From assembly GCF_003259845.1 (NCBI RefSeq), contig NZ_QLMJ01000028.1:62001-126000 (forward strand): a DNA stretch of 64,000 nucleotides, written 5' to 3'. The notes under the pieces are model-generated. The model saw only the letters and a list, made by a program, of their open reading frames with translations. It did no database searches and was not told the origin of the DNA. Positions 32,279 to 41,508 of the stretch are shown in pieces. The DNA comes from Actinoplanes lutulentus. Its GTDB lineage: Bacteria; Actinomycetota; Actinomycetes; Mycobacteriales; Micromonosporaceae. Made by a program: the position numbers and the translations under genes. Within the stretch, counting starts at the first letter, position 1, and the number at the start of each line of letters is the position of its first letter.

Positions 32279-33865
32279 GTGACCGTGTTTTCTGACCTAG
32301 GCGTCCGGACCAAGATCCTGGCGGCGATCGCGGTCGCCGCCGCCGTGGCCCTGGTCGTCGGCCTGGTCTCCCTCGCGGCACTGAACCGTGCCGCGGACTC
32401 CGCGCAGAGCATCTACGACAACAACGTTGCGAACGTGGCCCAGGTGGGCCAGATCGAAGTGGCGATCACCAAGACCCGCCTCGACCTGGCCACCTCCGCG
32501 ATCGCTCCGGACGACGCCACCAGCGACAAGTACAACGAGGCGTACGCCGCCGACCTGCTCGCGGTCGACGCGGCGATCGCCAGTTACCGCGACGGGACGT
32601 TCGCCGGCGATCCCGACGTGCTCGACGACCTGACGTCGACCTGGGCGTCCTTCGAAGAGGCCACCCAGGACAAGCAGGCCGCCGCGGCACAGGACAACGA
32701 CTACGCCACCTGGATCGCGGTCAACGAGGACACGATCGTGCCCATCGCCGACGAACTCACCGCCCAGGTCGCGGCGCTGACGAAGTCCGAGGCCGAGGAC
32801 GCGTCCGCCTCGGCGGCGGCGGCCCAGTCCAGTTCGGCGTACAGCCGCACCCTGTCCATCACGCTGCTCGTCCTCGGCCTGCTGCTCGCACTCGGTCTGG
32901 GCATCCTCGTGGCCGGAGCGATCGTACGGTCGCTGGGCCGGGTCAAAGCCGTCTGCGACGCGCTCGCGGACGGCGATCTCACCCACACCAGTGGCCTGAC
33001 CTCGCACGACGAACCGGGCCAGATGGGCCGGGCGCTGGACACCGCGATGGGCCGGCTCCGGCAGACGATCTCCACCATCGACGGGTCGGCGTCCTCGCTG
33101 GCCAGTGCGACCGAGCAGATGACCGGCGTCACCACGCAGATCGCCGCCTCCGCGGAGCGGACCACCGGCCAGGCCCGGACCGTGGCGGCCGCGGCCGAAC
33201 AGGTCTCCCGCAGCGTCGACACCGTCTCGGCCGGCAGCGAGGAGATGGGCGCGTCGATCCGGGAGATCTCCCAGAACGCCACCGAGGCCGCCCAGGTCGC
33301 CAGCGAGGCCGTGCAACTGGCCTCGTCGACGACGGTGACCATGAGCAAGCTCGGCGCGTCGTCGGCGGAGATCGGCAGCGTCATCAAAGTCATCACCACG
33401 ATCGCCGAGCAGACCAACCTGCTCGCCCTGAACGCGACGATCGAAGCCGCCCGCGCCGGTGAGCTCGGCAAGGGGTTCGCCGTGGTCGCCTCCGAGGTCA
33501 AGGATCTCGCCCAGGAGACCGCCCGGGCCACCGAGGACATCTCCGGCCGGGTCCAGGCCATCCAGGTCGACACCGCCGGAGCGGTCACCGCGATCGAGGA
33601 GATCAGCCGGGTGATCGCCCGGATCAGCGATTTCCAGACCACCATCGCCTCGGCCGTCGAGGAACAGACCGCCACCACCTCGGAGATGAACCGCAGCGTC
33701 AGCGAAGCCGCCGCCGGCACCACCGACATCGCCCGGACCATCACCGCGGTCGCCGAGGCGGCCCGGGTCACGGGGGAGGGCGTGGCACAGTCGCAGGACG
33801 CCACCCAGCAGATGGCGCGGATGTCCACCGAACTCAGCGGCCTGGTGACCAGCTTCCGGTACTGA
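32279..33865 (+). CDS. methyl-accepting chemotaxis protein
   Basis: About 528 aa from GTG 32279 (weak GGTGAG). TM1 (about 15-35), a periplasmic-type four-helix ligand domain, TM2 (about 197-220) and a HAMP linker (DLTHTSGLTSHDEPGQMGRA), then the cytoplasmic hairpin with the tip EQTNLLALNATIEAARAGE. It senses an external ligand and controls CheA. No che gene is nearby. Plausible in motile-spore actinomycetes. The Ala/Asp-rich ligand domain gives no ligand clue. Confidence 0.93.
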   Translation: MTVFSDLGVRTKILAAIAVAAAVALVVGLVSLAALNRAADSAQSIYDNNVANVAQVGQIEVAITKTRLDLATSAIAPDDATSDKYNEAYAADLLAVDAAIASYRDGTFAGDPDVLDDLTSTWASFEEATQDKQAAAAQDNDYATWIAVNEDTIVPIADELTAQVAALTKSEAEDASASAAAAQSSSAYSRTLSITLLVLGLLLALGLGILVAGAIVRSLGRVKAVCDALADGDLTHTSGLTSHDEPGQMGRALDTAMGRLRQTISTIDGSASSLASATEQMTGVTTQIAASAERTTGQARTVAAAAEQVSRSVDTVSAGSEEMGASIREISQNATEAAQVASEAVQLASSTTVTMSKLGASSAEIGSVIKVITTIAEQTNLLALNATIEAARAGELGKGFAVVASEVKDLAQETARATEDISGRVQAIQVDTAGAVTAIEEISRVIARISDFQTTIASAVEEQTATTSEMNRSVSEAAAGTTDIARTITAVAEAARVTGEGVAQSQDATQQMARMSTELSGLVTSFRY

Positions 33866-33954
33866 CTCCCGACTACCCACTTTCGTGGCTATTCACGTTT
33901 CTGCAACGTTTCTAGACTCTGTATCCCGTTGCCGGAATACGTTGGAGTCTTCCG

Positions 33955-34518
33955 TTGGACATCGCTGTCATTCTCACCGGCGCGCCCGGATCCGGCAAAG
34001 GCACTCAGGCCTCGACCCTCGCCGAACGGCACGGGCTGCCGCACCTGTCCACCGGGGACCTGTTCCGCCACCACATCACCCGGGGCACCGAGCTGGGGCG
34101 TACCGCGCAGCAGCACCTCGACGCGGGCCACTACGTCCCCGACGAGCTGACCAACGCGATGGTCCGCGACCACATCGAACGCAACGCCGCGGACGGCCGG
34201 ATCATCCTGGACGGTTACCCGCGGACGCTGGCGCAGGTCGAATTCCTCGACACCCTGCTGACCGGCCTGGTCGTGGTCAACCTGGTCGTCGCCCCGGCCG
34301 AGCTGCAGCACCGCCTGGAGCGCCGTGGCCGCAGCGACGATCTGGCCGACGTGGTCCGCCACCGGCTGTCGGTCTACGCGCGGGAGAGCGAGCCGGTGCT
34401 GGCCGCATATCGGCAGCGTGAGGTCCTGCACGACATCGACGGCATCGGCGATCTCGACGCCATCGCCCGGCGCATCGACGCCGCCCTGAGCCTGGAAAAG
34501 GCGAAGTCAGCTCCGTAG
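33955..34518 (+). CDS. adenylate kinase-like NMP kinase
   Basis: 187-aa nucleoside monophosphate kinase: P-loop TGAPGSGKGTQ (8-18), STGDLFRHHI (NMP-binding), DGYPRTL and RLERRGRSDDL. The long LID domain is absent, making this the short type. TTG start at 33955 is supported by GGAG 7 bases upstream. A second, non-ribosomal-operon copy is likely; exact substrate (AMP or other NMP) not determined. Confidence 0.9.
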   Translation: MDIAVILTGAPGSGKGTQASTLAERHGLPHLSTGDLFRHHITRGTELGRTAQQHLDAGHYVPDELTNAMVRDHIERNAADGRIILDGYPRTLAQVEFLDTLLTGLVVVNLVVAPAELQHRLERRGRSDDLADVVRHRLSVYARESEPVLAAYRQREVLHDIDGIGDLDAIARRIDAALSLEKAKSAP

Positions 34519-35391
34519 TCCGCGGTACCGGTGCACCGCCTCGGCTCGCGACCGCGCGCCGAGGCGCACCATCAACGCCCGCATGTACGTCTTGATCGTC
34601 TGCTCGCTCAACCCGAGCCGCTCCCCGATCTCGGCGTTGCGCAGGCCGATCTCGGCGAGCTCCAGGACCTCCCGCTGCCGGGGCGTCAGCGGCGCGGCGA
34701 CCGGCCGAGGCTGATCCACGAGCTGCAACAACGCCTGCCGGGTCCGCTGATCCGACGTCGCGTGGGCGATCTCCCGCAGCCGTCCGGTGAGGTCGGGCGT
34801 ACCGATGCGCCGCTCCACCTCGTCGCGCACCGAGATCTCCAGCGAGGCCGCCTGCCCCTCGGCGGCCAGCGCGGACACGATCTCCGGGGTGAGCGCCGCG
34901 TCGTCACGGGTCCCGGCGTAGAGCAGCCCGCGCACCCGGCTCCCGCTCATCAGCGGCACGACCGCGAGCCCGACGATGCCCTCACCGAGCACCGACTCGT
35001 CGTAGTCGTGGGTGATCCCCGGCGCACGGTCGTACCGCGGCAGCGCCAGCAGCCGTTTCTGCACCAGCGCCTGACCGCCGAGCCCCTGATGCGGCCGGAT
35101 CACCAGCGACGTCAACGCCGACGTGTGCGCACCGACACTCACCGTGACCGGCACGTCCGTCGTACCCACGCCCCCGAAGATCAACGGGATGTCGTGACGC
35201 AGCGCGAGGTTACGGACCGCCCGCGCGAGCAGCGCACTGTCGTTCTGCCTCAGCTCCACGATGTCCTCCCACAGCCGCGCCGCCGAGACCCAGCATGGAT
35301 CACCGACCGGCTTGAGCGCCAGCATGCTTCTGGTCACCGCAGGCGACGCGCCTGCGCTCCATTCCCATTCTTGGGTACGCCCAAAGAGCAC
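34507..35391 (-). CDS. LuxR-family regulator with GAF-like sensor
   Basis: About 294 aa if starting at GTG 35391; the open frame goes on upstream over the divergent gene, so the start is uncertain. N-terminal GAF-like region (ELRQNDSALLARAVRNLALR, GEGIVGLAVVPLMSG), C-terminal LuxR HTH: LTPRQREVLELAEIGLRNAE then IGERLGLSEQTIKTYMRALM. DNA-binding response-type regulator responding to an unknown small-molecule or redox signal. Ends overlapping the adenylate kinase tail by 12 bases. Confidence 0.85.
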   Translation of the reverse strand: MLFGRTQEWEWSAGASPAVTRSMLALKPVGDPCWVSAARLWEDIVELRQNDSALLARAVRNLALRHDIPLIFGGVGTTDVPVTVSVGAHTSALTSLVIRPHQGLGGQALVQKRLLALPRYDRAPGITHDYDESVLGEGIVGLAVVPLMSGSRVRGLLYAGTRDDAALTPEIVSALAAEGQAASLEISVRDEVERRIGTPDLTGRLREIAHATSDQRTRQALLQLVDQPRPVAAPLTPRQREVLELAEIGLRNAEIGERLGLSEQTIKTYMRALMVRLGARSRAEAVHRYRGLRS

Positions 35392-35419
35392 ATCTGCGTA
35401 GATCTGCCAGACTTCGTCC

Positions 35420-35998
35420 GTGGTGACACAGGAGCTCCTGAACGCGGCAGCGACCGACCCTGATTCCCCGGCCTGGACGGCGATCAGAAGAGCACAGGCC
35501 GATGCTTCACTGCTGCCGTGGCTGGCCCGGACCGCGGCCGGCTTCGACCCCCGCGCCCGCGACGGGGTGGTGGTGCTGGCCGGCATCCTGGCCGTGGAGG
35601 CCACCGACGAGGAACGCGCCACCCACAGCAGTGAGATCGCCCAGCTGAAGTCCTTCGCCGCCGAACTGCTGCCGACCATGACCGACGACGAGGACTACGT
35701 GATCCTGCGCCAGGCCATGCTCGCCCTCGACGGCGACGAGATCTGGGGCACCTGGCTGGACGCCCTGAACGCCGGCGAGATCGACGTCCCCTGCCCCGAA
35801 TGCGACGAACCCCTGCTGTACGCCCTGACCGACGACACCATCGAACCGGGCCTGAGCTCACCCCTGGCAACCCAGTTGCACACCGAGGCCGTGCAGGCCG
35901 GCCGTCCCGCGCTGGCAGCCGCCCTCACCCAGATGTTCGGCCACGTCACCTGCCCGGAGTGCGCCACCCGCTTCGGCCTCGGCGACCAGGTCACCTGA
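35420..35998 (+). CDS. hypothetical protein with zinc ribbon, homologue of the 13769 gene
   Basis: 192 aa from GTG 35420. Helical N-terminus (AWTAIRRAQADASLLPWLAR), then VPCPECDEPLLYAL (about 117) and LTQMFGHVTCPECATRFGLG (about 170), forming a split CxxC...CxxC zinc ribbon. The same layout, including a G-x-x-x-C-x-x-C ending in FxLxD, is in the larger gene at 13769-14722. Function unknown. Divergent from LuxR; GTG 35420 lacks a ribosome site and may be leaderless. Confidence 0.7.
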   Translation: MVTQELLNAAATDPDSPAWTAIRRAQADASLLPWLARTAAGFDPRARDGVVVLAGILAVEATDEERATHSSEIAQLKSFAAELLPTMTDDEDYVILRQAMLALDGDEIWGTWLDALNAGEIDVPCPECDEPLLYALTDDTIEPGLSSPLATQLHTEAVQAGRPALAAALTQMFGHVTCPECATRFGLGDQVT

Positions 35999-36024
35999 CC
36001 CGCGCGGGCTTCACCGGTGGCGTA

Positions 36025-36822
36025 TCACTGAGCGGCTTCGCCCGCCGGCGTCACCGCGGCCTTCGCCGCCCACCAGCCGACGATCCGGTCCACGACCGGC
36101 GCGGAGCTGCGAGCCCAGTAGATGTGATGGTTGCTCGCACCCTCCGGCACGTCCGCGTGCCGGTACAGCCAATTCGTCACGCTCTCCGGCGCGAACAACC
36201 GCTCACCGAACGCGTGAACGGCACTCTCCGGCGCCAGTCGATCCCCTTCCAGCGAGATCAGCAGCGAAGGACTCGTTATGGACCCTTCCGCGGGGAACGG
36301 CGTACGCCCGGTGACCGCCATCCGCCCCCACTCCCGCATGAGAGTGCGCGCGCCGGGTCCGCCGAACGCCGGCGCCGGCAGGTAACCGAACACCCCGGTG
36401 AGCACCGGCACGATCACTGAACCCATCAGCAGAATCGGCAGCCCACCCCACGGATAGTCCCGGTGATAGGGCAGCGCCCCACCGACGGTGACCACCCCGT
36501 CCGCCGGCACCCGGTTCAGCTGATGCCCGGCCGCGATCTGCGCACCCAGACTGTGCCCCAGCAGAATCACCGGCCGCCCCGGAACCTCACTACGTGCGGC
36601 AGCGACGGCGACGGCCATGTCGTCGATCTCGTCCTCGTACGACCAGTCCTGCCCCCGCGAAGCCTGCGGAGCACCGAGTTCAAATCCGCGCCGGGTGAGC
36701 GCCGTCGCGGCCCACCCCCGAGCCTCGAACGCCGCGACAAGAGACTGGTAGTACCGAGACCCGATGCCCATGGCAGGCGAGACGAGAACAATAGGCTGGT
36801 GGCGCGTCACGTCGACCATCAT
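36025..36822 (-). CDS. alpha/beta hydrolase
   Basis: 265 aa from ATG 36822 (or 264 from 36819). The nucleophile elbow GHSLGAQ carries Ser; oxyanion region VSPAMGIGSRYYQSL; acid and His near ISLEGDRLAP and GASNHHIYWAR. Cytoplasmic serine-hydrolase-type fold; substrate unknown, resembles YheT/serine aminopeptidase-like lipases. Divergent from the propeller-like gene at 36879. Confidence 0.9.
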   Translation of the reverse strand: MMVDVTRHQPIVLVSPAMGIGSRYYQSLVAAFEARGWAATALTRRGFELGAPQASRGQDWSYEDEIDDMAVAVAAARSEVPGRPVILLGHSLGAQIAAGHQLNRVPADGVVTVGGALPYHRDYPWGGLPILLMGSVIVPVLTGVFGYLPAPAFGGPGARTLMREWGRMAVTGRTPFPAEGSITSPSLLISLEGDRLAPESAVHAFGERLFAPESVTNWLYRHADVPEGASNHHIYWARSSAPVVDRIVGWWAAKAAVTPAGEAAQ

Positions 36823-36878
36823 CGCAATCACCCGTGACCCGGCGAACGTGACACCGACCACAACGGAGAGGCTGGCAG

Positions 36879-37796
36879 ATGCGGGTTTTCGTGGACGACG
36901 CCGCACCGCTGCGGTTCGACGACGGCTCACCGGTACGCGCCGCGTCCGCGATCGCGCCCTTCGGTGACGGCTGGCTCGTCGTGCAGGACGACGCCACCCA
37001 CGCCGCCTGGTGGCGCCCCGGCTCGGTCACCGCGGTCCGGGTGATCGACCCGGTCGACGGCCTCGACGCGTTCTCCGAGGCCGCCGGCACCAAACACCTC
37101 AAGCCCGACTTCGAGTCGGCGTGCCCGGTCACGGTGAACGGCGAGCCGGCCGTCCTGCTGCTCGGCTCCGGCTCCACCACCGCCCGGATGCGGTCGTCGC
37201 TGGTGACAGCGACCGGCTTCACGACCGCCGACCTGACCCCGGTCTACCAGAAGGTCGCCGCGACCCTGGACATCCCGCGATCCCAGCTCAATCTGGAGGG
37301 CGCCGGCCGCACCGGCGACGTCCTGCACTGGTTCCAACGAGGCAACGCCGCCGCCGGTGTCCCGTCCGCCCGCGCCGACGTCGACCTGCCGTCCCTGCTG
37401 GCCGCCGCCACCGGCACGGCCGCGGCCGCACAGGTCGAGGTCACCGGCACCCGCCGCTACGACCTCGGCACGGTCGGCGGGGTGTCCCTCGCCATTACCG
37501 ACGCGGTACCCCTGACCGGCGGCCGCATCCTGGTCTCCGCCGCCGCCGAGGACACCCCGAACGCCGTCGATGACGGCCCAGTGGTCGCCTCCGCCCTTGC
37601 CCTGCTCGACAACAAAAACGACAGCGACAGCGTGCTCTCCATCGCCGAGATCCCGCCCGGCCCGGACGGCCCGTGGAAGGTCGAAGGCCTGGCCATCGCC
37701 ACCGAGACACCCGGCGCCCTGACTCTGCGGGCCGTCGTCGACGCCGACAACCCGATCATTCCCTCCACCCACCTGACCCTGCGCGTCCAGTGGTGA
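36879..37796 (+). CDS. DUF6929-type beta-propeller-like hypothetical protein
   Basis: 305 aa. Tandem beta-strand repeats (SAIAPFGDGWLVVQDDATHA, AVLLLGSGSTTARMR, AVPLTGGRILVSAAAEDTPN, KVEGLAIATETPGAL). Cytoplasmic, no catalytic motif seen. Similar to actinomycete proteins annotated DUF6929, tentatively. Divergent from the hydrolase across 56 bases. Confidence 0.65.
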   Translation: MRVFVDDAAPLRFDDGSPVRAASAIAPFGDGWLVVQDDATHAAWWRPGSVTAVRVIDPVDGLDAFSEAAGTKHLKPDFESACPVTVNGEPAVLLLGSGSTTARMRSSLVTATGFTTADLTPVYQKVAATLDIPRSQLNLEGAGRTGDVLHWFQRGNAAAGVPSARADVDLPSLLAAATGTAAAAQVEVTGTRRYDLGTVGGVSLAITDAVPLTGGRILVSAAAEDTPNAVDDGPVVASALALLDNKNDSDSVLSIAEIPPGPDGPWKVEGLAIATETPGALTLRAVVDADNPIIPSTHLTLRVQW

Positions 37797-37836
37797 CCAG
37801 CCATGCGTTCCTGCGGCCGTAGTGGATCATGAGCGG

Positions 37837-38154
37837 ATGGCTGAGATCATCGTTGAGATTCACGTTCCGCTGACCCCCACACCCGGCGGCCCCCAGTTCC
37901 CCTGGATCGAGACGGTCGAGGACTTCCTGGTCGAGCTCGAAGACGAGGGTGCCGCCGAGTCCTACGACGAGGGCGAGGAGTTCGGCGACAACTACGTCTT
38001 CTTCATCACCGGCGGGACCGAGAAAGCCCTCCTCGCCGCCGCCTCCCGGGTGGCAACCCTGGATGGCGTGCCCCCGGGAGCATTCGCGCTGGTCACCGAC
38101 GACGAAGCGGACGAGATGGGCGTCGGCCGCCGCGTCGACCTGCCGGTGAAATGA
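37837..38154 (+). CDS. small acidic hypothetical protein
   Basis: 105 aa from ATG 37837. Strongly acidic middle (VEDFLVELEDEGAAESYDEG) and a ferredoxin-like alternation of strands and helices (ITGGTEKALLAAASRVATLD). It resembles small actinomycete proteins without function. Ends 4 bases before the convergent SDR gene. Confidence 0.6.
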   Translation: MAEIIVEIHVPLTPTPGGPQFPWIETVEDFLVELEDEGAAESYDEGEEFGDNYVFFITGGTEKALLAAASRVATLDGVPPGAFALVTDDEADEMGVGRRVDLPVK

Positions 38155-38158
38155 GACC

Positions 38159-38899
38159 TCAGCGCGCGATGTAACCGCCGTCGACGAACAGCTCCGCCCC
38201 GGTGATGAACGACGCGTCGTCGCTCGCCAGGAAGACGATCGCGGCCGCGACCTCCTCCGGCTTGCCGACCCGGCCGAGCGGCGTCGTCGCGACATAGGGC
38301 TCCTGCGCGGTGTCACCCATCATCGGCGTCTCGATGAACCCGGGGTGGATGCTGTTCACCCGGATCCCGATCGGTGCCCACTCCACCGCGATGTTCTTGG
38401 TCAGCGTGCGTACCGCGCCCTTGGCCGCGTGGTACGCCGGCGACGTCCCGAACCCACCGGACGCCCCGAAGATCGAGCTGATGTTCACCACGGACGCCGA
38501 CGATGACGCCTTCAGCAGCGGCGCGAATGCCTTCGTACCCAAGAAGACGCTGGTCTGGGTGACCGCGACGACCTTCTCGTAGAGCGCGAGCGTCGTCTCC
38601 TCAAGGGTTTCCGCGTGCCCGAGCCCGGCGTTGTTCACCAGGATGTCGAGTCCGCCGAACTGCTCGGTGACCGCCGACACCGCCGCCGCCCACGCCTCTT
38701 CGGACGTGACGTCCAGGTGCAGGAACACCGCCGTTCCGCCGTTCTTCGCGATCTCGGTGACCACCTCGGCGCCCGGACCGTCCTGCACGTCGGCGACCAC
38801 GACCGTGGCGCCCTCGGCCGCGAACCGCAGCGCCGTCTGCCTGCCGATACCGCTCGCGCCGCCGGTCACGAGCGCGGTCTTGCCATGGAATCGAGCCAT
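38159..38899 (-). CDS. SDR-family oxidoreductase (glucose/3-oxoacyl dehydrogenase-like)
   Basis: 246-aa classical SDR: TGGASGIGR (12-20), VVADVQ (NAD-preferring Asp), LVNNAGLGH, NISSIFG and catalytic YHAAK; the C-terminus ITGAELFVDGGYIAR is typical. Full length. Divergent from a TetR regulator with a clear palindromic operator, which probably controls both. Confidence 0.92.
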   Translation of the reverse strand: MARFHGKTALVTGGASGIGRQTALRFAAEGATVVVADVQDGPGAEVVTEIAKNGGTAVFLHLDVTSEEAWAAAVSAVTEQFGGLDILVNNAGLGHAETLEETTLALYEKVVAVTQTSVFLGTKAFAPLLKASSSASVVNISSIFGASGGFGTSPAYHAAKGAVRTLTKNIAVEWAPIGIRVNSIHPGFIETPMMGDTAQEPYVATTPLGRVGKPEEVAAAIVFLASDDASFITGAELFVDGGYIAR

Positions 38900-38946
38900 C
38901 GTTCTGCTCCTTCACCCGATGTTCGCAGGTTCCTGATTAGTAAACG

Positions 38947-38959
38947 ATACGTCTCGTAT
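38947..38959. promoter_or_regulatory. palindromic operator, TetR type
   Basis: ATACG-TCT-CGTAT is a perfect inverted repeat; AAAC and GGTTT further out extend the symmetry. It lies between the divergent SDR (38899) and TetR (39026) starts. Confidence 0.8.
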
Positions 38960-39025
38960 AGGTTTCTGAACCCTGTGATCTAGGTCGCCCCGCCGAAGGC
39001 CGCAGCAGAGAGCCCGTGCCCGACA

Positions 39026-39634
39026 ATGGGTGCCATGCCTGTTGGAGGAGCCAGACCCGGAGCCGGCCGCAAGCGCGATCCCCAGGCGCAGCAAGCGGTC
39101 CTGACCGCTGCCGAGGAGCTGCTCACCGAGATCGGCTACCACAAGGTCACGATGGAACGGATCGCCGAACGCTCCGGCGTCGCGAAGATGACCCTCTACC
39201 GCTGGTGGCCCAACAAGGCAGCGGTGATCACCGATGCGGTCCGGTCGCGGCTCGCGCCGCTTTCCACCCCAGACCTGGGTACGGTGACCGACGACGCCCT
39301 GGCGCAGCTCGAGGCGATGCTCGGCACCCTGACGAAGTTCGGCGACGCCAGCGTGGTCGCCGGTGCGATGAGCTCCCGTGGCGAAGCCGGGCTGGCCGAC
39401 CTGCGCGACATCCTGCACCCGTGGTTCGACGGCCTCGTGGAGATCCTCAACCGAGCGATCCGAACCGGACAGCTACCCACCGGCTTCCCGATCGCCGTGA
39501 CAGCGCACGCCTGGATGGGCTACCTCGTCTACCGCGTCGTCTTCCTCCAGCAGGAGGTCACCCGGCAGGACCTGAGCACCCTGATCGCCGGTGCGGTCAC
39601 GCGTACCCGGGCTCAGGCGGAAGGAAGCTCGTAG
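39026..39634 (+). CDS. TetR/AcrR-family regulator
   Basis: 202 aa. N-terminal HTH ITMERIAERSGV-type segment VTMERIAERSGVAKMTLYRW, then WWPNKAAV and a helical TetR_C_11-like domain. Start ATG 39026 (39035 is possible). It is the likely repressor of the divergent SDR via the palindrome at 38947. Its end overlaps the SpoIIM-like gene by 22 bases. Confidence 0.92.
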   Translation: MGAMPVGGARPGAGRKRDPQAQQAVLTAAEELLTEIGYHKVTMERIAERSGVAKMTLYRWWPNKAAVITDAVRSRLAPLSTPDLGTVTDDALAQLEAMLGTLTKFGDASVVAGAMSSRGEAGLADLRDILHPWFDGLVEILNRAIRTGQLPTGFPIAVTAHAWMGYLVYRVVFLQQEVTRQDLSTLIAGAVTRTRAQAEGSS

Positions 39635-40596
39635 GCCGCGCTGTCGATCGGGACGCTGCGTGACTGGGCCGCCCGGCCCAGCAGCAGTGCGTAAGCGAGG
39701 AATGCGAGCCAGACCGCCGCGCCCAGCGTGACGCGCACTGCCGCGGGCAGCGCTGAGGGGGTGAGGTACGCCTCCAGCGCCCCGGCCACCGCCAGAACCG
39801 GCACCAGTCCGATAGCGATCAGCATGCCGGAGCGCGCCCGGTCGACCAGAGCCTGCCGGCGGGTACGCGTGGCGCCCGGCGCGATCCAGGCCCAGCCGAT
39901 CCGCAGGCCGACCGCCGCGCCGATGAAGACGCAGGTCAGTTCGAGGAGGCCGTGCGGGGCGAGATAGATGACGAACGTGTCGCCGGCGCCCGCGCCGACC
40001 AGGACACCGCCGGTGAGGCTGATGTTGAGCAGGTTCACGCCGAGTAGGAATATCACCGGCAGAATGAGCACGCCGGCGGCGATGCACTGGGCGGTGAGCA
40101 CGGCATTGTTGGTCCAGACCTGGCTCGCGAAGTTCTGCGGCTGGTACTGGCTGTAATAGCCGACGAAGTCACTCTCCACCAGATCGGTGATCTGACCCGG
40201 CGACAGGAAATGCTCGGCCACCTCCGGGTACGCCGCGATGTACCAGGTCAGCGTGGCGCCGGCGACCATCAGCAGGGTGCCGAGGCCGAGCCACCAGCGG
40301 CGGGCCTGGTACAGCTGCGCCGGGAACGTCCGGACGAAGAACCGCGGCACCGACCGCCACGCGAAACCCTGTCCGCGATTGATCGCGGCTCGCCCGGCCA
40401 TCAGCTGCTGCGACAGATCGGCGAGGACGACCGGATCGGGGGAGCGGCGGCGCAGCACGGAGAGATGGGTCGCGGACCGCTGATAGAGCGTCACCAGCTC
40501 GTCGGCCTCACCGGCGCTGAGCCGGCGCCGCCGCGCGAGCTGCCCCATCCGATCCCACTCGCCGGCACGTTCCAGGACATACGCGTCGAGATCCAC
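39613..40596 (-). CDS. stage II sporulation M family membrane protein
   Basis: 327 aa from GTG 40596 (AAAGG upstream). Cytoplasmic N-terminal helical part (MGQLARRRRLSAGEADELV, then ARRWWLGLG), followed by about six transmembrane helices, a SpoIIM/YdgA-type DUF95 domain with HGLLELTCVFIGAAVGLR. SpoIIM proteins act at the membrane in sporulation and division; in actinomycetes they occur with RDD membrane proteins, as here (divergent, 28-base gap). Confidence 0.9.
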   Translation of the reverse strand: MDLDAYVLERAGEWDRMGQLARRRRLSAGEADELVTLYQRSATHLSVLRRRSPDPVVLADLSQQLMAGRAAINRGQGFAWRSVPRFFVRTFPAQLYQARRWWLGLGTLLMVAGATLTWYIAAYPEVAEHFLSPGQITDLVESDFVGYYSQYQPQNFASQVWTNNAVLTAQCIAAGVLILPVIFLLGVNLLNISLTGGVLVGAGAGDTFVIYLAPHGLLELTCVFIGAAVGLRIGWAWIAPGATRTRRQALVDRARSGMLIAIGLVPVLAVAGALEAYLTPSALPAAVRVTLGAAVWLAFLAYALLLGRAAQSRSVPIDSAAYELPSA

Positions 40597-40624
40597 CCGT
40601 GCGCCTTTCGTGTTTACTGTCCGG

Positions 40625-41500
40625 GTGACTGTGCTGGGTGGCGAGCGGGTTGTCAACGCGGAGGCGGTGGCGCTCGACGTGCGCCCGGCCAGGCTCGGAT
40701 CCCGGGCGCTGGCACTGGGCTTTGACATCTGCGTGCAGGCGGTGCTCGCGCTTCTCCTGCTGTTACTGACCTCGGTGACGCTGCGTGCCCTGCCGCCGAG
40801 CTGGGTCGACGACGCGTTGTTCGACGCGACCTGGCGGATCGCGGTCGTGATCGTGGTGCTCGGCTACCCGACGGTGATCGAGACGATGACCAACGGCCGC
40901 AGCCCGGGCAAAATGGTGGTGGGTCTGCGGGTGATCCGCGAGGACGGCGGCCCGATCCGGGTCCGGCACGCGTTCACCCGGTCCCTGGTCGGCTTCGCCA
41001 TCGAATGGCCCGGCCTGCTGTTTCCCCTGGTCACCTGGGTGGTCAGTCTCGGCACGATGCTCGGCTCCGCCCAAGGCCGCCGTCTCGGCGACCTGGCAGC
41101 GGGCACGATCGTCGTGCACGTGCGCAGGCCGTACCCCTGGCTGCACGTCCCACCGATGCCCCCGCCGCTGGCCGGCTGGGCCGCGGTCGCCGACCTGTCC
41201 GCGGTGAGCGACGACCTGGCACTTTCGGTCAGGCAGTACCTGTCCCGAGCCCACCTGCTCCGCGACCCGCACCGCTCCCGGCTGCGCCACGAGCTGGCCT
41301 CCGAGGTGTCGGCGAAGACCCACCCGTCCCCGCCACCGGGCACCCCACCGGACGCCTACCTGTCCGCCGTCCTGGCCGAACGCCGCCGCCGAGCCGAAGG
41401 CGCCCTGTCCGCGGGCCGAAACCTGTCCCACCAGGTCCTCCTCCCCGCCGAACCCCCGGGCGCGCCGATCCGCTCAGCCTCACCCACCCCCGGCCCGTAA
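40625..41500 (+). CDS. RDD-family membrane protein
   Basis: About 291 aa from GTG 40625 (GTG 40610 is possible). RDD domain: LGSRALALGFDICVQAVLAL (Arg and Asp of the RDD signature), NGRSPGKMVVGLRVI, and AQGRRLGDLAAGTIVVH. About three transmembrane helices and a long Pro/Arg-rich cytoplasmic tail. Divergent from SpoIIM-like; the pair recurs in actinomycetes and is thought to act in membrane or transport physiology. Ion antiport activity has been suggested for some RDD proteins. Confidence 0.9.
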   Translation: MTVLGGERVVNAEAVALDVRPARLGSRALALGFDICVQAVLALLLLLLTSVTLRALPPSWVDDALFDATWRIAVVIVVLGYPTVIETMTNGRSPGKMVVGLRVIREDGGPIRVRHAFTRSLVGFAIEWPGLLFPLVTWVVSLGTMLGSAQGRRLGDLAAGTIVVHVRRPYPWLHVPPMPPPLAGWAAVADLSAVSDDLALSVRQYLSRAHLLRDPHRSRLRHELASEVSAKTHPSPPPGTPPDAYLSAVLAERRRRAEGALSAGRNLSHQVLLPAEPPGAPIRSASPTPGP

Positions 41501-41508
41501 GCCGGGGG

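Noticed and set aside
32297..33880. 527-residue minus-strand open frame over the chemoreceptor
   Set aside because: Antisense shadow of a gene with full MCP motifs.
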